DNA of 64,000 nucleotides from assembly GCF_004571175.1 (NCBI RefSeq), contig NZ_CP038273.1:2852001-2916000 (forward strand), written 5' to 3'. Positions 17,132 to 25,773 of this stretch are shown in pieces. Every line of letters starts with the position of its first letter. Position 1 is the stretch's first letter. Both the position numbers and the translations under genes were made by a program. Source of the DNA: Legionella israelensis. Lineage in GTDB: Bacteria > Pseudomonadota > Gammaproteobacteria > Legionellales > Legionellaceae. Below the pieces are notes generated by a model that worked only from the letters and a program-made list of their open reading frames with translations, had not been told where the DNA came from and searched no databases.

Positions 17132-17917
17132 ATGAAATTCAAAATAATCAATTTAATACAAAACAAAATGACAATTCCAGAAATTATTGCCCAAATTCCT
17201 AAGGAAGCTGTTGTTTTAGATCTAACCGCAAACAGTTTAGACAGTTGCAGTCCTCATTTCTTAAACGCATTGTTTCTGGCAATCCCCAAATCGATTTGCA
17301 AGATAGAGTTGCGTTTAAATGCTTTATATAAAATAACAGGTAGGGATTTAGCCTTTGCCTTTACAGGTTTTGGTGAGAACATTCGTGAATTGGACTTGTC
17401 TTTTAACAATTTCCACATGCAAACAACTGTTGAACTTGCTAAATCAGTTAGTGCATTATCTGATACATTAGTCAGGCTGAATTTAGCCGGCAATTTTTTA
17501 GGGAAGAAAGAGGGTAATGAACTAAGGGTAATTTTTCAAAATTTAAAGCATGTCCGTAGTCTTAATTTAAGTTCAAATTGTTTGCACCTACTGTCTTTGG
17601 CCTCATTACATAACTTAAAAGATACATTATCTCAATTGGAAGAAATTTACCTCTCCTACAATGAAGTCGCCAGCATGCCCTTGGAATGCAGACTTGCCCT
17701 TTGTGAAATGATTTCCAAAAAATGCAAACTCATCTTTTTAGATGACAAGGATAAGGAATTTGACGAGACTTGTGAAAGTGCCAATCTGCTAAGAAAAATT
17801 GGATTAAAATCTGAGGTTCCTTCATTGGAAAAACAATGCTTTTTTGCTATAAAAAAATTTGAAAAGCCTAAAGAGAACTCAGATAAAGAGCCCAAATGTC
17901 AAGCATCATCCCTCTAA
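17132..17917 (+). CDS. Leucine-rich-repeat protein, candidate Dot/Icm effector
   Basis: 261 residues, no signal peptide. About five leucine-rich repeats of the ribonuclease-inhibitor type run from residue 25 to 195, for example VVLDLTANSLD, IRELDLSFNNF, LVRLNLAGNFLGKKEG, VRSLNLSSNCL and LEEIYLSYNEV. The tail (residues 200-261) is Cys/Lys/Glu rich and ends KEPKCQASSL. LRR proteins of this size are common among Legionella translocated effectors, where the curved solenoid binds host proteins. It is monocistronic, between an IS630 relic and a decayed XRE gene. Binding partner unknown. Confidence 0.7.
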   Translation: MKFKIINLIQNKMTIPEIIAQIPKEAVVLDLTANSLDSCSPHFLNALFLAIPKSICKIELRLNALYKITGRDLAFAFTGFGENIRELDLSFNNFHMQTTVELAKSVSALSDTLVRLNLAGNFLGKKEGNELRVIFQNLKHVRSLNLSSNCLHLLSLASLHNLKDTLSQLEEIYLSYNEVASMPLECRLALCEMISKKCKLIFLDDKDKEFDETCESANLLRKIGLKSEVPSLEKQCFFAIKKFEKPKENSDKEPKCQASSL

Positions 17918-18172
17918 AACCTGCCTGATTGAGCAAAACACTCCTAATACTACAGTGTTTGGTTGATATGGTTCTGCTAAGTAAACCTTACCACTGGCAG
18001 CTCACTCCACTGAGTGGTGTAATTAGGTGATTTCATCTCACGTCGCATTTTCCAAAGTTTGAGCTGTCCTTCGGATGCAAGATGCTGTCGTCTTTGTGTC
18101 GTGCTGCTGCCGTGGTGGACTATCTTTGCTCTGATACAGTAGAAGCTGATTTATTGACCACAGAGGTAAAAA

Positions 18173-18850
18173 ATGACAAACGAACACAATAACGCTAAAT
18201 GCTAAATATGGACCCATCCCGGCAAAGGATCTTGCCTTTTATGTTGTGCTGTACTGCAAAGAGAGGGCTGGACGCAGGAAATTCTGGCGGAGCTCACAAA
18301 GCTTCATGTCAGAACCATTCAGCGAATCGAAAAAGGCAAGGCGCGAGTCCTGATGCTAGACGAGCTCTGCCTGTGGCTTTTGAGCTCGAAGACATTGATG
18401 TATTTAACAGGCCATTTCAGTATCCCGATGAGGCAGCCTTAAGGGAGGAATATGATCAAAAAAGAAACCATTACATTGGCTTTAAAAAAAATCACAGATG
18501 GAAGACAGCTTCGAGAAATGTCAGAGTCTGCACAGGCATGTCAGTTTAATGCCATCGAAGACCTCTCAGAAGAATCTGAGCGTTGTTTTGCCGAACTTCA
18601 GGATTATCTACAGGACTATAGTTGGATTTATGAGGAATACACCGCAGTACGGAAGCTGAAAGTCAATGAAGAACTTCAGGAGATGCTCGACAGGCTCAAA
18701 AGAGAGGGTGTAAGCCTCGGTATTGCCGTTGGCATGATTAAGGCAGGGGAAGCGGAAGATCCTTTTTCCTTAAGAGTTAATCATTATATTGCTGCATCCT
18801 GTGGTAACCTGCCGAAAGAAATCATAGTAAACAAAAGTGTACGTATGTAA
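18173..18850 (+). pseudogene. XRE-family transcriptional regulator, multiple frameshifts
   Basis: Three frames together spell one protein. About 18250-18345 gives AVLQREGWTQEILAELTKL and RTIQRIEKGKA, an XRE helix-turn-helix. About 18345-18455 gives SPDARRALPVAFELEDIDVFNRPF. About 18455-18850 gives ITLALKKITDGRQLREMSE to FSLRVNHYIA. This order is that of XRE regulators with a conserved C-terminal domain. A plausible original start is the ATG at 18173 behind GAGG, which now reads only ten codons before a stop. The gene is dead, though the last part (18452-18850) could be expressed as a 132-residue piece. Confidence 0.8.
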
Positions 18851-18902
18851 TTCATTGAGCACAGTCTGGCTGGTTAATGCCGGCCGGTTGCACAGGTGGT
18901 GG

Positions 18903-19721
18903 CTATACAGCTATGTTTGCCTGGTGCATGGCTTGTTCGATGATATGTTCACTGCATTGCCATGTTTTAAGTTTTTCTGATATTTCATTTGTACTTTTTC
19001 CTGCGCGAATCCCTGGTTTTACCCATAGATCAAACAGGGCGTTTTCATCAATTATGGAAACAGGGCTGGTATTGGTGCTGATTACATCAATGGCACAGGC
19101 AAATATCCACTTGGAGGGCATGGTATGTCCTTGAGCATAGCCTTTGAGATGGCCGGGTTTTATATTAAGCGATTTATGATATACCGTTTGGGCCAGCTCA
19201 TTGAAACGATTGTAAAAATCAGGCTGTTCAATCAAGACCTTAAAAATTTTCATGGCATGCCCTTTGAGCTGCTCTGATACATCAGATTTTTCCTGATAAT
19301 TGATGTCAGACAGAACATCCAGCTCTATACTTGTTTTCTCATAAAGTTTTTTTTCGGTGGTCCGTATTTTATTGATAATGGATTTCAGCATAGAATCCAC
19401 AGGACGGTAATCAACGCCGTGTTCTCTGCAGGCCTGAGATAATTTAAACATGGCCTGATAGAGTTTTTCCGGCAGGAAAAGCCGGTATCGCTCAAGCTCT
19501 GTAGCATCACTGTTCATTCTTTCAAGAAAGAACTTGACCATTTCGTCAAACCACTCAATTTCAAAACACTCAGCTTCACTGAAAGGGTTTTCTTCAGGAA
19601 TGGCGTCAGCAGATTGATTATAGCTGTGCAGGATATTTTGGCCTTTTGATTTGCGCGCAACCTGAATGAGATCTTCGGAGCGGCGGTTTTTCCTTAAGGT
19701 GATCTGCAGCGATTCTTTCAT
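18903..19721 (-). CDS. Unknown 272-residue protein, third gene of the mqsRA locus
   Basis: It starts in an ATGA overlap with the mqsA stop, so it is translationally coupled to the antitoxin. No signal peptide or membrane segments; mostly helical and acidic/basic mixed (EWFDEMVKFFLERMNSDATELERYRLFLPEKLY; DVSEQLKGHAMKIFKVLIEQ). The last 110 residues include KSLNIKPGHLKGYAQGHTMPSKWIFACAIDVI. I do not recognise a family. Being third in a toxin-antitoxin operon it could be a regulator or an unrelated passenger; no catalytic motif is visible. Confidence 0.65.
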   Translation of the reverse strand: MKESLQITLRKNRRSEDLIQVARKSKGQNILHSYNQSADAIPEENPFSEAECFEIEWFDEMVKFFLERMNSDATELERYRLFLPEKLYQAMFKLSQACREHGVDYRPVDSMLKSIINKIRTTEKKLYEKTSIELDVLSDINYQEKSDVSEQLKGHAMKIFKVLIEQPDFYNRFNELAQTVYHKSLNIKPGHLKGYAQGHTMPSKWIFACAIDVISTNTSPVSIIDENALFDLWVKPGIRAGKSTNEISEKLKTWQCSEHIIEQAMHQANIAV

Positions 19722-20185
19722 GAATGGCTCCTGTCGGTGGCGTGATTGCGTTTCAGTGGCCTGTTATGCGTAAAATTGTCCGCATACTCCAGCAGCTCAT
19801 CCAGCTGGTTGGGATGTTTTTCAAGAATGGTCAACAGCAGGCTTAAAGGCTTTGGAATAGGGGTTATGCCGTTTTCGTAACGGTTAAAGGCGTTAACACC
19901 ACCACCAAAAAGCCGGCTTGCCTCTTTCTGGTTGAGTTTAAGAAACTTTCGTATTTTTTGGATCTGTTGTGGCGTCAGAAGGCCATCGATGCGGGCTTTT
20001 TCTCCCTGAATGCGGGCCTGTACAGCTTTGTTGTCTTCAGGGTTAATAATCCCTTCACCGCAGGAAGAACACCACTCGGCTGGCTGGTCAATCGTAAAGG
20101 TGTGTCCTTTATAGGTATAGGGTACAGGTCTGATTTCATGTTTCAGTGCCTGTTCCCCGCAGATGGGGCATATTTCTTTGTTCAT
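19718..20185 (-). CDS. mqsA: MqsA-type antitoxin (zinc-binding, HTH)
   Basis: 155 residues from the ATG at 20185 (MNKEICPICGE), which has a GGAG ahead of it inside the end of mqsR; an upstream in-frame start exists but lacks support. Residues 1-60 carry two CxxC pairs (CPIC and CSSC) that bind zinc in MqsA and contact the toxin. Residues 75-130 form an HTH (LNQKEASRLFGGGVNAFNRYENG) whose Asn-Arg pair reads the palindrome in E. coli MqsA. Appears intact. Matching palindromes AACCT-N3-AGGTT lie upstream of the operon, so autoregulation is expected. Confidence 0.9.
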   Translation of the reverse strand: MNKEICPICGEQALKHEIRPVPYTYKGHTFTIDQPAEWCSSCGEGIINPEDNKAVQARIQGEKARIDGLLTPQQIQKIRKFLKLNQKEASRLFGGGVNAFNRYENGITPIPKPLSLLLTILEKHPNQLDELLEYADNFTHNRPLKRNHATDRSHS

Positions 20186-20186
20186 G

Positions 20187-20494
20187 CTATTTCTCCTTAA
20201 ATGAGAGGATAAGCTCACCGCGTGTGCCTACCTGAAACTTGATATAAAGCTCAACGCCTTTAAACCGGGATTTATAAACGTCCTGCCAGGCGGTAAAGCC
20301 AGGGTGTTTTGGCGCCATGGATTTATAAAAATCTCTGTTTGTCAGTTCTTGGATGGCGCTTACAACATCCTCATCTGTAAATCCAAGACTTACCTGCCCC
20401 TGTTTGGCAGAAACTGTCATCTCAAGCGGTCGGCTCTGGAAAAAGCTTTTTTAATGTCTTCCAGAATATATTCCGGTGTTTTTTTCTCGCTCAT
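20187..20494 (-). pseudogene. mqsR: MqsR-type mRNA interferase toxin, frameshifted near codon 25
   Basis: The natural start is the ATG at 20494 (MSEKKTPEYILEDIKKAF), a typical MqsR N-terminus, but this frame ends at a TGA at 20417-20419 after 25 codons. One base out of phase, an ATG at 20420 opens the remaining 77 codons (MTVSAKQGQVSLGFTDEDV to GELILSFKEK). That part carries the active-site segments of MqsR: FYKSM, WQDVYKS, LYIKF and the terminal SFKEK. The sequence is one base short of a continuous gene. The 77-residue internal product would lack the first strand and helix, so it is probably inactive; a sequencing error at this position is the alternative. Confidence 0.8.
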
Positions 20495-20507
20495 GGTTAT
20501 CCTTGAT

Positions 20508-20520
20508 AACCTCTAAGGTT
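20508..20520. promoter_or_regulatory. MqsA operator palindrome 1
   Basis: AACCT-CTA-AGGTT, 14 bp upstream of the mqsR start. It is the same half-site and spacing class (AACCT-N2-4-AGGTT) recognised by E. coli MqsA at its own promoter. Confidence 0.85.
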
Positions 20521-20539
20521 ATTATAGCAGGCTTTTCGT

Positions 20540-20552
20540 AACCTTAAAGGTT
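20540..20552. promoter_or_regulatory. MqsA operator palindrome 2
   Basis: AACCT-TAA-AGGTT, with its start 32 bp (about three helical turns) from the start of palindrome 1. Paired operators are the arrangement of the E. coli mqsRA promoter, allowing two antitoxin dimers on one face of the DNA. Confidence 0.85.
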
Positions 20553-20972
20553 TTAATTATGTTTACAGTATATAAGGCATGAATGATAAAATCAACAAAG
20601 TATTGTAACAAAAAATTGTTTATATTATCAGGGATAATTGCTATTCTATAAAGGTCTCGTTGAGACATAACGTTTAAAACACAAATAAGGAATTTAAAAT
20701 GAATAATAAAAAAAACCTATCTATTCCACAAATGTAAAACAAAGTCAGCAACTGAAGATGAGGCTTTGCTGGCACTAGAGCAGTTTTCTGAGCGCTGGAA
20801 TAGTAAATATCCGCAAATAAGCCGCTCCTGGCGCAGCCATTGGCATAATCTCAATACCTTATTTAATTATCCAGAGGACATCCGAAAGGCTATCTATACA
20901 ACAAATGCTATTGAGTCATTGAACAGTGTCATTCGAAAGGCTATTAAAAAAAGAAAGCTGTTTCCTTCTGAC

Positions 20973-22188
20973 CAGGGCAAGATCACGAGTGCCTTTAAAT
21001 TAAACTGATTATGTGATCTCATAGCTCCTTTATTTATAAAGGAGCAAAAATGTCATCATTAGTAGAATGTTTTTCAATAATTCGCGATCCACGTCAAGAA
21101 AGCAAAATTGATCATGAACTGATCGATATCCTTATTCTGTGTGTTTTAGCAGTTATTTGTGGAGCTGAAGGCTGGCAGGATATAGAAGAAGTTGGACATG
21201 CTCGTTTAAATTGGCTTCAAGAACGCGGTTTTTTTAAGAAAGGCATTCCAGTTGATGACACGATCGCCAGGATAGTGTCCAGTCTCAATCCAGAAGAATT
21301 ACAAAGCTGCTTCATTAAATGGATGGCAGCAGTTGAAGAAGCAACCGACGGTAAAATTATAGCAGTTGATGGAAAAACCCTGCGTCATTCATATGACAAG
21401 AAAAAACGTAAGTCTGCGATTCACATGGTGAGTGCATATGCTGCTGAAAATGGCGTTGTTCTCGGTCAAAAAAAGACAGATGATAAATCAAATGAGATTA
21501 CGGCTATCCCAGCTTTACTTGATTTATTGGATATCAAGGGTTGCATTGTGACCATTGATGCCATGGGTTGCCAAGAGAAAATTGCGGAAAAAATAGTTAA
21601 CAAAGAAGCAGACTATGTACTGGCTGTAAAAGATAACCAAAAACAACTTCACGAAGAAATAATCGATTTTTTTGAAACATCTCGCCGATTTGAATTTAAG
21701 AATGTCCGGTATGATTATTTTGAGGAAGCTCATAAAGGCCATGGTCGTGTCGAGCTGCGCCGATATTGGATTAGCGACATGTTGGATACTATTAGCAATC
21801 CTGGACGATGGGCTTCTTTGCAAGGCATTGGAATGGTTGAATCAGAACGTTATATCGATGGTAAAACAACTTCTGAAACCCGATATTTTATTGTATCAAT
21901 AGCTCCAGACGCTAAAATATTTGCTAATGCAGTTAGAAAGCATTGGGCTGTCGAGAATCAGTTACACTGGGTGCTCGATGTGTCATTTAGAGAAGACGAT
22001 TCTAGAGTCAGGCGAGACAATGCCTCGGAAAATTTCGGTGTGTTTAGACATGTTGCAGTTAATGCGTTACGTAACGAAAAATCATGTAAAAAAGGGATAA
22101 AAGCCAAGCGGTACAAAGCAACCTTGCAATCTGATTATGCACAGAAAGTACTAAATGGTATTTTTTGAGCACTCATGCGTTTGCCCTG
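20973..22188 (+). mobile_element. ISAs1-family insertion sequence, complete, with 10-bp target duplication
   Basis: 1216 bp. The ends are inverted repeats: the left begins CAGGGCAAGATCACGAGTGC and the reverse complement of the right begins CAGGGCAAACGCATGAGTGC. The ten bases TCCTTCTGAC flank it on both sides (20963-20972 and 22189-22198), a perfect target duplication. With an intact transposase gene inside, it looks like a recent insertion. Confidence 0.92.
21050..22168 (+). CDS. ISAs1 family transposase
   Basis: 372 residues. An N-terminal DDE_Tnp_1-associated domain (LVECFSIIRDPRQESKIDHEL, VICGAEGWQDIEEVG) is followed by the catalytic core with AVDGKTLRHSYD (Asp), IVTIDAMGCQ (Asp), ADYVLAVKDNQ and RKHWAVENQLHWVLDVSFREDDSR (Glu). 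The full length and all conserved blocks are present. GGAGC lies 6 bases before the ATG. Confidence 0.95.
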   Translation: MSSLVECFSIIRDPRQESKIDHELIDILILCVLAVICGAEGWQDIEEVGHARLNWLQERGFFKKGIPVDDTIARIVSSLNPEELQSCFIKWMAAVEEATDGKIIAVDGKTLRHSYDKKKRKSAIHMVSAYAAENGVVLGQKKTDDKSNEITAIPALLDLLDIKGCIVTIDAMGCQEKIAEKIVNKEADYVLAVKDNQKQLHEEIIDFFETSRRFEFKNVRYDYFEEAHKGHGRVELRRYWISDMLDTISNPGRWASLQGIGMVESERYIDGKTTSETRYFIVSIAPDAKIFANAVRKHWAVENQLHWVLDVSFREDDSRVRRDNASENFGVFRHVAVNALRNEKSCKKGIKAKRYKATLQSDYAQKVLNGIF

Positions 22189-22336
22189 TCCTTCTGACAA
22201 CTCTGCTAAAAAAGTTGTTTATCTTTTGCTATAATGGATGCCTCCAAAAAATGGACTATGCCCATTAGAAATTGGAAGGCCGCTTTAAACCGGTTTATGA
22301 TCGAGTTTGAAGAGCAATTAATTGATTTTGTTTAAC

Positions 22337-22746
22337 CAATGACAGTTACACAGAATTATTTACAGGATCCATCCCAAGATTCACAGTCTATCAAAAATTT
22401 TTTCATAATCTACTCTCTGTAAAATTGGTTGTTCAATCCTTTGGTTTTTATTATTTTTTTTATTTATTTTGGTCTCTTTTCCTTCCTCTCAAAGTCCTTT
22501 TTGGTTATTTATCAGTCCTTTTTTATTTATTTCCGTTTATTTTTGATTATTTTCGTGAATAATCGTTTAAGTTCCAAAGAGAACCATAAAATAACCCAAC
22601 GTGAGGTCCAAAATAAATTTCAAAATACAGGGCAAGATAGGTGAAGGATGCTAACCAGCAAGCTGGTTAGCATCCTTCACGAGTCTTATTCGCACCTTCG
22701 GTGCTCAATGTAAAAACTCATATTTTGCAGTTTTCCATACAACATT
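22337..22746. other. AT-rich non-coding region with perfect palindrome
   Basis: After the IS256 relic comes a T-rich stretch (22430-22580) whose only ORF (71 codons, Phe/Ile/Leu runs) reflects base composition rather than a gene. It is followed by a 40-bp palindrome at 22641-22680. It is bounded on the right by the 3' end of the DUF927 gene. Confidence 0.5.
22641..22680. repeat. Perfect 40-bp palindrome
   Basis: GTGAAGGATGCTAACCAGC is followed by AA and its exact complement, giving a hairpin with an 18-bp stem and a 4-base CAAG loop. There is no T-run on either side, so it is a weak candidate for intrinsic termination. It lies 67 bp beyond the DUF927 gene end and may be a replication, attachment or end structure of that mobile remnant. 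Confidence 0.8.
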
Positions 22747-24498
22747 TTATTCCTCTCCCCAAATTTTACTGGTGAAAACATATAGCCTTGGCGTTCCTAC
22801 CCCTTTAATTCTTGGCTTATGAGAAGCGTTGCCATCTGGTGCGGGTTTAAGCCAACCAGCTTGCAATAAGGTTTTTGTTACGGTGCGTTGATCAAACCCT
22901 TTGCATAGTTCGTTTTTATACACTTCGGTTAAAACCATATATATTCGAAGACCTTCGCTGTCGGTTTGATAAAATCCAGCACGGTTAATAATTTTTTCAT
23001 TGTTAGGATGGTTTGCGCTGTCAAAGCGACTGGCTCCATGAGATTCAAAGAAAGCACGCACCTGCGCCATGATGGCGCGATCTTCACGGTTGCCATCTGC
23101 ACCAAAAGCATCTAACCATGCAGTAAAGCAATTCTCAGCAGCAGCAAATGATTCTCCTTCTTTCCAGCCAGTCAATCCAAAACGACTGGCTAACTCGCCG
23201 GCAGCAGCTACCAGTGCGAAGCGTCTGGCGACACGGATTATTTGGCCTGTTGCATCCGGCTGGATCACCGCATCAACAAAGTTTTGAATAGTATCAGTAA
23301 TAAATCTGACTATTTTCTGTCGATGAGTAACAACTTTATTAAGCCACTCCATACCGATGACGCCATAATATTGGCTGGTAAATTGCTTTAAGGATAAAGC
23401 CATGCTTGCAGGACTCAGCTGATCATGAATCGTTTCAAAAATGCCCATGGCGCACCCAGCATCCGCTTCAATATCAGCAAGGCGTATTTCCTGACCTGCA
23501 TTGCTGCGCTGTCCAGATTTTGCCATAAGGGCTGACAAGGACTCTTCCCCAGCCGAGAGAAAAAACAAAGACCACTGAGCAGATTTTCGGATAGTACCAG
23601 TACGAGAGGCACGCGTTTTTCCCTGACCATTGGCCAGTAAGTAAGCTGCATCTCCAGCTTCTCTTGAGTCCATTTGGCTGAGTTCATCCAAAATGAGCAA
23701 GCCATCATTGTGCAATGCTGCCAGTCCTTCAAGACCATTAGTAGTACTACGCCATAAACGGCAATACGATTGTGGATTGCCCCATACGGAAGCAGCGACT
23801 TTCAATGCAGTGCTTTTACCCGATGAGGATGCGCCTCTGAAATGAAAACCGCCAGAGTCTTCCCCAACTAGGTTTGCCAGTGTTGGCGCAAGGGCTGTTG
23901 ATATGGCAAACACCAGTCTTGAATTGCCAATTGCAAGACGGTCGATTGAATCTCGCCATTCTTCGATACTGCCTTTTGAAGACAAAGCTGGTTCAATGGC
24001 GTGGGTATTCTGGAATACAATCTTTTCTGTTGACTGTCCGACACACTGAGAAGAGGTGACAAAGACATATTCATACCAGCCTAGTTTATCAACACAACGT
24101 GCGCGCGCTTCAACCGGAAAAACCTGCAAATAGGAGGTAAGCAAATCGCGAGCTGATCTATTGGGTGAGATACTTAATCCAAGTCTTGCCAGCTCCCGCC
24201 TTACATCGGAGGAATCGCCTTGCAACAAGGACAATGGCATCGCCCACTGATGAGTTATTCCATCATCATCCTGCCATTCCAGCAAGCGACCCTATTCACC
24301 ACTTTGAGCGTCTCGCGTTTTTGCAACGACATACAAGGGTGAGCATATCCATCGAGGCGGTAATGGGCTGCCATCTTTATCTATGCCGATGAAAGTTAAC
24401 CCCTCATCCGTTAACCGAAACCTACCGCCTGCATAGTCGCAAACAATTGGTCGCTTTTTTGATGCACTAGGTAATTCAATAACGTGATTCTGTGACAT
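22747..24498 (-). pseudogene. DUF927 domain protein (mobile-element replication ATPase), nonsense mutation
   Basis: The start at 24498 (MSQNHVIELPSASKKRP) runs to a TAG at 24292-24294, and the same frame then continues without break to 22747. The family has a Trp at this point (SGE-W-GRLLEWQDDDG), so TGG became TAG. The rest is complete: DUF927 strand region, Walker A (FRGASSSGKSTAL), Walker B (GLLILDELSQ) and a winged C-terminal part. DUF927 proteins occur with primases and integrases in satellite prophages and integrative elements. A TTG just after the stop could restart translation as a 512-residue product that keeps the ATPase. Its neighbour is a small HTH protein. Confidence 0.8.
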
Positions 24499-24570
24499 AT
24501 ATTGTTCTCCAAACAACATTTAATGTAGCGGAATGAATTCAATTCATTCCGGCAATCAAAAAAGTAATTG

Positions 24571-24846
24571 TTATGCGTTCTCAACAAGCTGTGACTGACC
24601 TTCGTCACTGGTTGAGTGATAAACTTTTTGTTGTTGGAGAAAATCCAGCACATCGCTTTTACGATACAAAACCTTACGACCGATTTTTAAATAAGGAACG
24701 CCACCTCCTGCCCAGCGATTACGTTCAAGTAACTGGGTGGAGCAACTTAAAACGGCTGCAATGGTTTGTTGATTAAAGAGTGCTGATTTTGGTGCAGATT
24801 CAAATTCGTTTAATAGATTTAAACGGGATGGTTTTTGTGCAGGCAT
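24571..24846 (-). CDS. AlpA/excisionase-like helix-turn-helix protein
   Basis: 91 residues. Residues 25-75 (FNQQTIAAVLSCSTQLLERNRWAGGGVPYLKIGRKVLYRKSDVLDFL) form the winged-helix pattern of MerR-like/AlpA DNA-binding proteins: first helix, recognition helix, G-x-P-x-x-K-IG-R-V-x-Y-x-K-x-D-V wing. Such proteins act as excisionases or activators in satellite prophages and integrative elements, commonly beside DUF927 genes as here. The upstream region carries repeated TGTCCC motifs that it might bind. No intact integrase for this element is in the window. Confidence 0.75.
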   Translation of the reverse strand: MPAQKPSRLNLLNEFESAPKSALFNQQTIAAVLSCSTQLLERNRWAGGGVPYLKIGRKVLYRKSDVLDFLQQQKVYHSTSDEGQSQLVENA

Positions 24847-25428
24847 AGGAATCTCCGCAATTGATTATTCACTCAGCATCATGCTGAACCAGTTCAATCC
24901 TTTGAATGAATCCCAATGCCTTTCCGGCCTAGCCAGAACAAAACATTGTTCTTCTCCTTTCCTTAGCTGAATTTAGCTCCTGCTCAATAGCCTTTCTTGG
25001 CAAATGATAGCTTAAATTTCAAGCTCGGAAAAAGTATTGCTTAAACAATCATAATATGTCAAGTGTTTTAAATCTTGTTAAAACTGATTATAAAATTTCG
25101 GGATGAAATGTCCCACCTGTCCCTTATTTGAAACCGAACCATGGGGACAGCTCTAACCCATAAGCTGTGCGGGTGCCCCACTTGTCCCTTATGTCCCACA
25201 GAAATTTAAATAATCCCTGAGAGAAAATTGAATATTTATTTTAATGCCCTGGGTTTCACTTCGTTGCACCTAGGCTACTCGCTGATGAGGGTGTTCCTAC
25301 TTTTAATCGTGCATTAAGAACATTGAAGCTTTCAGATATACCGGCTTAATCAGTAGTTTTGATCGTTCCGATCCAATAAAAGGCTAATGATGTGCTAATA
25401 TGGTGATTTTTATCAAAGAGGAAATGAC
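24847..25428. other. Non-coding region with TGTCCC cluster
   Basis: 582 bp. At 25109-25197 five TGTCCC hexamers occur, four direct (25109, 25118, 25183, 25192) and one inverted (25144). The direct ones form two pairs, each spaced exactly 9 bp. At about 25262-25347 a frame spells ADEGVPTFNRALRTLKLSDIPA before a stop, probably the tail of a lost gene. No intact gene or RNA is visible. Confidence 0.5.
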
Positions 25429-25773
25429 ATGGAATGGAAAAAAGCGCTGGCGGTTAACGATCTTGATGAGCGCAAAGTAGTTAAGGTAGAAGAACATAAG
25501 ATTCTATTTATTAAGCAAAAAGAAAAGATTCATGCCGTGCAACATAATTGCCCTCATTTCAAATTGCCATTATTTAAGGGAAAAATCACTGAGGATTGCG
25601 CCATCATCTGCCCATTCCATAAGAGTGCATTTGATTTAGAGACTGGTGATGTCAAAGACTGGTCTCCTTGGCCGCCTGTGGTTGGCAATGTCTTAGGGAA
25701 AATTTCAAGAGAAAAGACCTTAAAGGTCTACCCCACCAAGATAGAAGAGGGCATGATACTGGTTGGAATCTGA
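25429..25773 (+). CDS. Rieske-type [2Fe-2S] ferredoxin
   Basis: 114 residues, cytosolic. The two cluster-binding motifs are CPHF (Cys-x-His, around residue 41) and CPFHKSAFDL (Cys-x-x-His, around 61), followed by the GxVxxWxPWP turn usual in small Rieske proteins. These act as electron carriers for oxygenases or in nitrite-reductase-small-subunit-like roles. No partner oxygenase or reductase is adjacent, so its redox partner is unknown. It is a single-gene unit with a GAGGAAATGAC start region. Confidence 0.88.
   Translation: MEWKKALAVNDLDERKVVKVEEHKILFIKQKEKIHAVQHNCPHFKLPLFKGKITEDCAIICPFHKSAFDLETGDVKDWSPWPPVVGNVLGKISREKTLKVYPTKIEEGMILVGI

Larger units (their letters stand above)
20697..22336 (+). 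pseudogene. IS256-family transposase remnant split by ISAs1 insertion
   Basis: The left piece (20697-20972) reads KTKSATEDEALLALEQFSERW then YPEDIRKAIYTTNAIESLN, the C-terminal third of a Mutator-type transposase, after a stub MNNKKNLSIPQ of its N-terminus. The right piece (22199-22336) continues NSAKKVVYLLL, shifts frame, and ends ASKKWTMPIRNWKAALNRF to QLIDFV. The catalytic core is deleted. The ISAs1 element at 20973-22188 sits between the two pieces, duplicating TCCTTCTGAC. Confidence 0.9.

Noticed and set aside
18199..18549. 116-codon ORF in the XRE locus
   Set aside because: Its first half is out of frame with the HTH; only part of it is real XRE sequence, so it is treated as pseudogene.
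22429..22644. 71-codon ORF rich in Phe, Ile and Leu
   Set aside because: It follows from a T-rich stretch, has no RBS or known pattern, and codon use is unlike the neighbours.
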